Origin: Clostridia bacterium
GTDB taxonomy: Bacteria > Bacillota > Clostridia > Oscillospirales > CAG-382
NCBI GenBank assembly: GCA_017501055.1
Contig: JAFVXP010000004.1
Coordinates: 1-5,453, forward strand
DNA length: 5,453 bases
Direction of reading: 5' to 3'
In this document: one piece after another, positions 1 to 3,947 of the stretch
How positions within the stretch are numbered: position 1 is the first letter of the stretch
Layout of the letters: each line of letters begins with the position of its first letter
Position numbers and translations under genes: made by a program
Notes under the pieces: generated by a model
Told to the model about the DNA's origin: nothing
Seen by the model: the letters and a program-made list of their open reading frames with translations, nothing else
Database searches by the model: none

Positions 1-2
1 AA

Positions 3-683
3 GATGCATTAACAGCACGTTGCTTTGAATATCTTATCCCCGACCCCCATAAAAACAGTACAGTTTGCAGTTTGTATCTTGACACGCCCGATCATCTGAT
101 GATAAGAACCTCCATTGAGGCAAAAACCTATAAAGAAAAGCTCCGCTTGAGAAGCTACGGTACTCCGAACGCAAAAAGCAAGGTCTTTCTTGAGATAAAG
201 AAGAAATACAAAGGCGTTGTTTATAAACGAAGGATCTCCACAACGCTGGAAAAAGCAATGGATTATATTGAAAACGGAGCAAGACCCGAAAGCTCGCAGA
301 TTATGAACGAGATCGATTATGCAATGAACTTTTACGGAAATCCAAAGCCGAAAATGCTTGTTGCGTACGAGCGAGAGGCTTATTACATAAAGGATATGCC
401 GAATCTTAGGATAACCTTCGATTCCAACGTAAGATACCGTACAGAAAGCCTCTTTCTTGAAGAAGGGAGCTTTGGAAAACCGATCTTGAGCGACGATGAA
501 TATATCCTCGAAATAAAGACCGACGGAAGTATGCCGATATGGCTTTCACATATTCTTGACGAGCTTACGATACTTCCCTCCTCGTTCTCAAAATACGGCA
601 GATCCTATCTTGATGCAACCGGACTTTCCCCTATAAATATCAAATCGACCGAAGGAGAAGAAAATTATGTCTGCGCTGTTTGA
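3..683 (+). CDS. VTC-domain polyphosphate polymerase family protein, 5' end missing
   Basis: The frame is open to the left edge, so only the last 226 residues are present; a TTG at 72 lies inside the conserved domain and is not the start. Counting from the first codon at 3, the VTC signature is clear: CSLYLDTPD (22-30), the basic strand KLRLRSYG (46-53), VFLEIKKKYKGVVYKRR (61-77), LRITFDSNVRYR (135-146) and ILEIKTDGSMPIWLSHIL (168-185). These match the tunnel-lining Arg/Lys strands and the late Glu of the triphosphate tunnel metalloenzyme fold used by yeast Vtc4, which polymerises phosphate from ATP. Unlike Vtc4, no membrane segment follows the domain, so this is probably a cytosolic or membrane-associated enzyme that relies on the next gene for membrane attachment. 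The gene overlaps the DUF4956 gene by 17 bases. The family assignment is strong; the actual product (polyphosphate or another polyanion) is inferred from the family. Confidence 0.9.
   Translation, partial: DALTARCFEYLIPDPHKNSTVCSLYLDTPDHLMIRTSIEAKTYKEKLRLRSYGTPNAKSKVFLEIKKKYKGVVYKRRISTTLEKAMDYIENGARPESSQIMNEIDYAMNFYGNPKPKMLVAYEREAYYIKDMPNLRITFDSNVRYRTESLFLEEGSFGKPILSDDEYILEIKTDGSMPIWLSHILDELTILPSSFSKYGRSYLDATGLSPINIKSTEGEENYVCAV
652..657 (+). promoter_or_regulatory. Ribosome binding site for the DUF4956 gene
   Basis: AAGGAG lies nine bases before the ATG at 667, inside the end of the upstream coding region. It supports this start and implies translation coupled to the VTC gene. Confidence 0.8.
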
Positions 684-1335
684 ATCTGTATTAAAGGACG
701 GTTTTTCCGTCGAAGCATATTTAATATGCATTGCCTGTGCGCTTGTTTGCGGTATTATCGCCGCAATCTCGGCAAGCATACGCTCAATGCCTTCAAAGAG
801 CTTTATAATATCTCTCATTTTGCTCCCGATGATAGTTTCAACCGTTATAACCATGGTAAACGGCAACGTCGGAACGGGTATTGCGGTTATGGGTGCATTT
901 TCGCTCGTTCGTTTCCGTTCGGTGCCGGGTAAGGCGAAGGATATTGTTTCAATCTTCCTTTCGATGACGGCAGGCTTGGCTTGCGCAGGCGGTTACGTTG
1001 CTATTGCAATACTTTTCTCGCTTATCGTCGGTGCGGTGCTTTTTGCCCTCTCGTTCATTCCGCTTGGCTGTGACGAAATGATGAGCCTTAACATCACCGT
1101 TCCCGAATCCTTGAATTTTACAGACGCATTTTCCGACCTTTTCAAAAAATACACAAAATCCCACAAGCTTGTCAAAACAAAAACCTCAAATATGGGCAGT
1201 CTTTATAAGCTCTCCTACAAAATAAAGCCAAAGGACAGAACGCTCTTGAAGGAATTTATCGACGAGCTCCGCTGCCGCAACGGCAACCTTGAAATCTCAA
1301 TCTTTGAATCTGCAGAAGAAGGTGAATCGCTTTGA
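667..1335 (+). CDS. DUF4956 family integral membrane protein
   Basis: A 222-residue protein recognised as DUF4956 by its membrane core: SFIISLILLPMIVSTVITMV (45-64), VNGNVGTGIAVMGAFSLVRFR (64-84), then a polar loop PGKAKD and IVSIFLSMTAGLACAGG (93-109). Probable membrane segments are about 17-37, 45-63, 68-81 (shorter, possibly re-entrant), 93-108 and 110-132. A hydrophilic tail of about 90 residues (133-222) follows and is probably cytosolic. The conserved RFR (82-84) after a Gly-rich helix is typical of the family. The start is an ATG behind AAGGAG; the gene overlaps the VTC gene by 17 bases and the next gene by 4. No biochemical function is established for DUF4956 that I know of. Its regular pairing with VTC-domain genes suggests it is the membrane partner of the polymerase, by analogy with the membrane segments of eukaryotic VTC subunits; this is inference. 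Confidence 0.88.
   Translation: MSALFESVLKDGFSVEAYLICIACALVCGIIAAISASIRSMPSKSFIISLILLPMIVSTVITMVNGNVGTGIAVMGAFSLVRFRSVPGKAKDIVSIFLSMTAGLACAGGYVAIAILFSLIVGAVLFALSFIPLGCDEMMSLNITVPESLNFTDAFSDLFKKYTKSHKLVKTKTSNMGSLYKLSYKIKPKDRTLLKEFIDELRCRNGNLEISIFESAEEGESL
1316..1334 (+). promoter_or_regulatory. Ribosome binding site and TTG start overlapping the DUF4956 stop
   Basis: AAGAAGGTG (1316-1324) sits seven bases before TTG (1332-1334). The TTG shares two bases with the TGA stop (1333-1335) of the previous gene, giving a TTGA overlap. The TTG is preferred because the next in-frame ATG encodes residue 54 and would remove the whole lipoprotein signal peptide. Confidence 0.8.
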
Positions 1336-3320
1336 AAAAGCTTTTGGCTTGCTCCCTCGTTTTTGCACTCCTGCTCTCGTTTGTAAGCTGTGATAATACC
1401 GAAGAACCTATTGATACCTCAAAAGACGTTTCCGTTTCTACAGAATCGGAAAACGTAAGCACAGACGTATCTTTTGTTGATACAGCGAATATGGATTTTG
1501 AATTTTCAAAGCGTGACAAGGAAAATTCTTACGACCAAAAGGATATAAGAACCCCTGCAGAATCCGAAAATTCCATTGATATAACCGCAGAAGGAACCTA
1601 TATCTTCACGGGCGACATCAACAAGATGATAACCGTTTCTGTCGGTGACGAGGAAAAGGTTCAAATCGTCCTTGACAATACAAATATAAAAAACGAAAAC
1701 GGTCCCTGTATCTTTATAAAATCGGGCGATAAGGTGTTTATAACCCTTAAAGAAGGTACGAAAAACACTATTTCCGACGGAACGGGGTACAGCCTTCAAG
1801 ACGGTGATACCAATATCGACGGTGCAATATTCTCCCGTGCCGACCTTACGATAAACGGCAAGGGTGAGCTGACCGTTAAGGGTAACACAAAGCACGCTAT
1901 AGTTTCTAAAGACGACCTTAATATCGTTTCTTCAACGCTTCATACAATATCTATCGGCGTTGGTCTTAACGGCAAGGACTGCGTTAAGATCTCCGACGCA
2001 AGCCTTACTCTTGATGCAGGCAGTGACGGCATTCGTTCCGACAACGCAGAGGACGCAGATCGTGGATTTGTTTATATCGAAAGCGGCAAGCTTGATATTA
2101 CCTCCGGCAACGACGGTATTCAAGCAGAAACGGTTTTGAAAATCGACAATGCCGAGATCAATATCGTTTCAAACGGCGGTGCTGACAACAGAATGACGGG
2201 ACTCAATTCCGATGAATCGTCAAAGGGCTTGAAGGCGGTTTATGACGTTCTGATAAACGGCGGTAAATTTAATATCGATTCGCAGGACGATTCTATCCAC
2301 GCAAACAACTCTATCTCTATTAAAAACGGCGATTTTACCCTCAAAAGCGGTGATGACGGTATTCATGCCGATACCGACCTTGAAATATCTTCGGGTAATA
2401 TAACGATCTTTAAAAGCTATGAAGGTCTTGAGGCAAGCAGAATTATCGTTTCGGGCGGTGAAATTGATATAACCGCTTCCGACGACGGATTGAACGCCGC
2501 AGGCGGTAATGACGGCTCGGGTATGCAAAACCCCAACTTCGGCAATCCGAACGGACAAATGCCCGACCAAAACGGTCAGCAAGACCCCAACCAGCAAGGT
2601 CAGCAACCCGGACAGATGCCTCCCGAAGGCTTTGACGGTCAACAAAATCCCAACCAAAGCGGCGAGCAACCTCCCCAAAAGCCCGACGGTAACTTTAACC
2701 CCGGCGGCGGTGATCACGGTGGCGGAGCACACGGTCAAAGACCCGGCGGTATGGGCGGTGATATTTTCGGCAACGACATTGGTGAAATTATAATCTCGGG
2801 CGGTAAGATAATAGTTGACGCCTCGGGCGACGGTATCGACTCCAACGGCACGGTAACCGTCAAGGGCGGTGTGACGCTTGTAAGCGGTCCGACCAACAAC
2901 GGCAACGGTGCGCTTGACACCCAATCGGGCGCAACCGTAACGGGCGGTGTGTTTATTGCACTCGGAAGCTCGGGCATGGCGCAGGGATTCTCGAATGCAG
3001 AAAACCAAGGTGCAATTTACAGCACCTTCCAAAACTGCAACGGCGGAACCTCGTTCGCTCTTTGCGACAGCAACGGCAAGGCAATAGTTTCCTTCACTCC
3101 CAATAAAACCTATTCCTCTGCAGTAGTTTCCGCACCCGAGATTCAGGCAGGCAACACCTATACTCTCGTAGCAGGCGGAACGGTTGACGGTGCAGACGAA
3201 AACGGATATGCACGAAATACAACCATCAAGGACGGCGCAACACTTTCACAGATAGAAATGGTAACCCTCGTCTTCGGCTCCGGCGGTATGGGCATGGGTG
3301 GTAAACCGGGTCGTCGCTGA
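1332..3320 (+). CDS. Cthe_2159-like (DUF4353) carbohydrate-binding domain lipoprotein
   Basis: A 662-residue protein with a lipoprotein signal: MKK, hydrophobic LLACSLVFALLLSFV, and Cys20 in a FVSC lipobox (Phe at -3 is less usual than Leu). An acidic Ser/Thr-rich tether (about 21-80) follows. The body is a repetitive beta-helix: short strands with turns such as GSDGIRSDN (230-238), GNDGIQAE (259-266), DDSIHANN (319-326), GDDGIHAD (340-347), SYEGLEAS (362-369), SDDGLNAA (383-390) and SGDGIDSN (498-505). This Asp/Gly-rich pattern matches the Clostridium thermocellum Cthe_2159 family, a pectate-lyase-like beta-helix reported to bind cellulose, polygalacturonate and calcium. A Gly/Pro/Gln/Asn-rich stretch (391-478) interrupts the helix, which resumes with GEIIISGGKIIVDASGDG. 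The C-terminal part includes GSSGMAQGFS, and the tail is rich in Gly and Met. It is last in the operon, with a terminator 35 bases after the stop. It is probably a surface-exposed binding protein; the ligand is unknown, and catalytic activity is not indicated. Confidence 0.88.
   Translation: MKKLLACSLVFALLLSFVSCDNTEEPIDTSKDVSVSTESENVSTDVSFVDTANMDFEFSKRDKENSYDQKDIRTPAESENSIDITAEGTYIFTGDINKMITVSVGDEEKVQIVLDNTNIKNENGPCIFIKSGDKVFITLKEGTKNTISDGTGYSLQDGDTNIDGAIFSRADLTINGKGELTVKGNTKHAIVSKDDLNIVSSTLHTISIGVGLNGKDCVKISDASLTLDAGSDGIRSDNAEDADRGFVYIESGKLDITSGNDGIQAETVLKIDNAEINIVSNGGADNRMTGLNSDESSKGLKAVYDVLINGGKFNIDSQDDSIHANNSISIKNGDFTLKSGDDGIHADTDLEISSGNITIFKSYEGLEASRIIVSGGEIDITASDDGLNAAGGNDGSGMQNPNFGNPNGQMPDQNGQQDPNQQGQQPGQMPPEGFDGQQNPNQSGEQPPQKPDGNFNPGGGDHGGGAHGQRPGGMGGDIFGNDIGEIIISGGKIIVDASGDGIDSNGTVTVKGGVTLVSGPTNNGNGALDTQSGATVTGGVFIALGSSGMAQGFSNAENQGAIYSTFQNCNGGTSFALCDSNGKAIVSFTPNKTYSSAVVSAPEIQAGNTYTLVAGGTVDGADENGYARNTTIKDGATLSQIEMVTLVFGSGGMGMGGKPGRR
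2502..2765 (+). other. Low-complexity Gly/Pro/Gln/Asn-rich insert within the lipoprotein gene
   Basis: It codes for residues 391-478 of the lipoprotein and separates two parts of the beta-helix. It is made of loose repeats of PNxxGQMPDQN, QQDPNQQGQQPGQMP and QNPNQSGEQPPQKP, then becomes Gly/His-rich (GGGDHGGGAHGQRPGGMGG). It is likely a disordered loop bulging out of the helix. The insert stays in frame and the helix pattern continues on both sides, so it is not a frameshift. Confidence 0.75.
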
Positions 3321-3354
3321 CACTCCCAATAAAAAAGTTAATTAATTGCATAAC

Positions 3355-3382
3355 AAAAGGGCATCATAACGATGCCCTTTTT
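3355..3382 (+). terminator. Intrinsic terminator of the VTC-DUF4956-lipoprotein operon
   Basis: A perfect 11-bp stem (AAAAGGGCATC, 3355-3365, with GATGCCCTTTT, 3371-3381), loop ATAAC, and a run of five T at 3378-3382. It begins 35 bases after the operon's last stop codon. The A/T ends make it potentially bidirectional. It is an exact reverse complement, over 27 bases, of the hairpin at 3915-3941. Confidence 0.9.
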
Positions 3383-3437
3383 CATTGTCACGTTTTAGGT
3401 TGGTTTTTAGCTCCTGCGTCGTCACCGTGAAGGATAT

Positions 3438-3473
3438 AATTTGTTGTTTCTATTGAATTTGTTGTTTCCATTG
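3438..3473. repeat. Two tandem 18-bp repeats
   Basis: AATTTGTTGTTTCTATTG (3438-3455) is followed directly by AATTTGTTGTTTCCATTG (3456-3473), 17 of 18 identical. Its core, read as GAAACAACAAA on the opposite strand, appears again at 3735-3745 beside the last hairpin repeat, so it seems to belong to the same repeat family. Confidence 0.85.
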
Positions 3474-3505
3474 TAGGGAGTAAGCGTCCTCGACGGTCCG
3501 CTACA
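3472..3505 (-). repeat. CTACA-ended hairpin repeat, copy 1 (inverted)
   Basis: Begins TGTAGGGAG and ends CCGCTACA, so it has TGTAG/CTACA inverted ends. Read on the minus strand it contains CGGACCGTCGAGGACGC, the 17-bp core shared exactly with copy 2. The inner stem is lost here because the right arm has changed to a TTACT-containing sequence, so it looks like a decayed copy. Confidence 0.85.
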
Positions 3506-3519
3506 TAAAAAACAAATAT

Positions 3520-3576
3520 AAGGTTATGTCTGTTTGAATAACAAAATCAACAATAACAAAACACAGCCGTAACCTT
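3520..3576. repeat. Imperfect inverted repeat between hairpin copies 1 and 2
   Basis: AAGGTTATGTCTGTTTG (3520-3536) pairs with AACACAGCCGTAACCTT (3560-3576) at 13 of 17 positions, with seven perfect pairs at the outer end. It lies nested inside the oppositely oriented copies 1 and 2, so 3472-3623 as a whole is an imperfect palindrome of about 150 bases. Confidence 0.65.
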
Positions 3577-3595
3577 CCGTAAAACAACAAGGAAA

Positions 3596-3623
3596 CGGAC
3601 CGTCGAGGACGCCGGTCCCTACA
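3596..3623 (+). repeat. CTACA-ended hairpin repeat, copy 2
   Basis: GGACCG (3597-3602) pairs with CGGTCC (3613-3618) around the loop TCGAGGACGC, followed by CTACA (3619-3623). The left TGTAG arm is replaced by GAAAC. It shares the 17-bp core CGGACCGTCGAGGACGC with inverted copy 1. Confidence 0.85.
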
Positions 3624-3677
3624 TTCGTGGATTTCGTTCTTATACAGACGTAAGATACAACGAAAAACAAAGAGTTC

Positions 3678-3703
3678 GGGAGGGTACAAGACCCTCCCCT
3701 ACA
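3678..3703 (+). repeat. CTACA-ended hairpin repeat, copy 3 (variant stem)
   Basis: A perfect 8-bp stem, GGGAGGGT (3678-3685) with ACCCTCCC (3691-3698), loop ACAAG, followed by CTACA. The stem sequence differs from copies 2 and 4 but the layout is the same. Repeats of this form (minus strand TGTAGGGGAGGGT...) are, from memory, common in gut Clostridia genomes. Confidence 0.85.
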
Positions 3704-3751
3704 TTTTCTTTATTTCGTTTTGAAACGGACAGAAGAAACAACAAAACTTTA

Positions 3752-3784
3752 TGTAGCGGACAGTCGAGGACGCCTGTCCCTACA
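3752..3784 (+). repeat. CTACA-ended hairpin repeat, copy 4 (most complete)
   Basis: TGTAG (3752-3756), a single unpaired C, GGACAG (3758-3763), loop TCGAGGACGC (3764-3773), CTGTCC (3774-3779), CTACA (3780-3784). Inner 6-bp and outer 5-bp stems stack with one bulged base. The inner stem differs from copy 2 by a compensatory A-T to C-G change. A half copy (GAAACGGACAG) lies just upstream, around 3722-3732. Confidence 0.88.
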
Positions 3785-3805
3785 AAAACAAATTTCCACA
3801 CACAA

Positions 3806-3901
3806 CAGAGTGAGATTCTTCACTTTATCACCCCACGAAACTTGTTTCGTGGGGACCCCGCCGTTCAGAATGACAGGTTGACGTTCAGAATGACACCTCT
3901 G
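3806..3901 (-). repeat. Dispersed repeat element of the TGTCATTCTGAAC type with perfect hairpin
   Basis: The ends are near-inverted (CAGAGTG at left, CACCTCTG at right). Inside is a perfect 11-bp inverted repeat, CCCCACGAAAC (3831-3841) and GTTTCGTGGGG (3844-3854), with only TT between. Two direct copies of GTTCAGAATGACA follow (3863-3875 and 3883-3895, 20 bases apart). GAGATTCTTCAC near the left end with TTCAGAATGACA near the right resembles the widespread TGTCATTCTGA...GAAGAATCTC repeats of gut bacteria, here read on the minus strand. The family link is from memory. There is no T-run after the hairpin, so it is not an ordinary terminator. Confidence 0.78.
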
Positions 3902-3914
3902 TATTTTACAACAC

Positions 3915-3941
3915 AAAAGGGCATCGTTATGATGCCCTTTT
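3915..3941 (-). terminator. Intrinsic terminator of the Ig-repeat gene, probably bidirectional
   Basis: A perfect 11-bp stem (AAAAGGGCATC, 3915-3925, with GATGCCCTTTT, 3931-3941) and loop GTTAT. In the minus-strand sense it begins six bases after the TAA at 3948-3950 and reads exactly as the terminator of the convergent operon. In the plus direction it is followed by a longer T-rich run (3938-3953), so it may also stop readthrough from the left. Confidence 0.88.
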
Positions 3942-3947
3942 TTATTT

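Larger units (their letters stand above)
3383..3914. other. Repeat-filled intergenic region without a gene
   Basis: This stretch lies between two convergent genes and holds no convincing coding frame on either strand; the one 62-codon open frame on the minus strand spans several repeats and has no ribosome binding site that I can see. Its contents are an 18-bp tandem pair, four CTACA-ended hairpin repeats with related spacers, and a 96-bp element with a strong hairpin. I see no clear promoter, tRNA or riboswitch. The first 55 bases (3383-3437) and the 21 bases at 3785-3805 show nothing recognisable. Confidence 0.8.

Noticed and set aside
72..74. TTG as the start of the VTC gene
   Set aside because: The frame is open to the left edge and the residues before it (FEYLIPDPHKNSTVCS) belong to the VTC domain, so the gene is simply cut by the window.
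2509..2793. 94-codon plus-strand frame within the low-complexity insert
   Set aside because: It is an out-of-frame reading of the Gly/Pro/Gln/Asn repeat, rich in Thr/Lys/Pro only because of the repeat; the main frame continues on both sides with the beta-helix pattern.
2220..3032. Long open frame (270 codons) on the minus strand inside the lipoprotein gene
   Set aside because: It lies wholly opposite a clearly coding beta-helix gene with strong Gly/Asp/Asn bias, has no ribosome binding site that I can see and no recognisable domain. It is a shadow of repetitive codon use.
3501..3689. 62-codon minus-strand frame in the intergenic region
   Set aside because: It runs across several non-coding hairpin repeats, is Arg/Phe/Leu-rich without pattern and has no ribosome binding site.
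3472..3784. Possible CRISPR array, because short repeats with palindromic parts recur about every 80 bases
   Set aside because: The repeats differ in stem sequence and orientation, spacers are A-rich and related to each other, their lengths do not fit a CRISPR array and no cas gene is present.
3355..3941. A single mobile element bounded by the two 27-base inverted terminator copies
   Set aside because: Both copies fit well as intrinsic terminators placed just after stop codons, there is no visible target-site duplication and no transposase. Inversion is kept only as an alternative in the findings.
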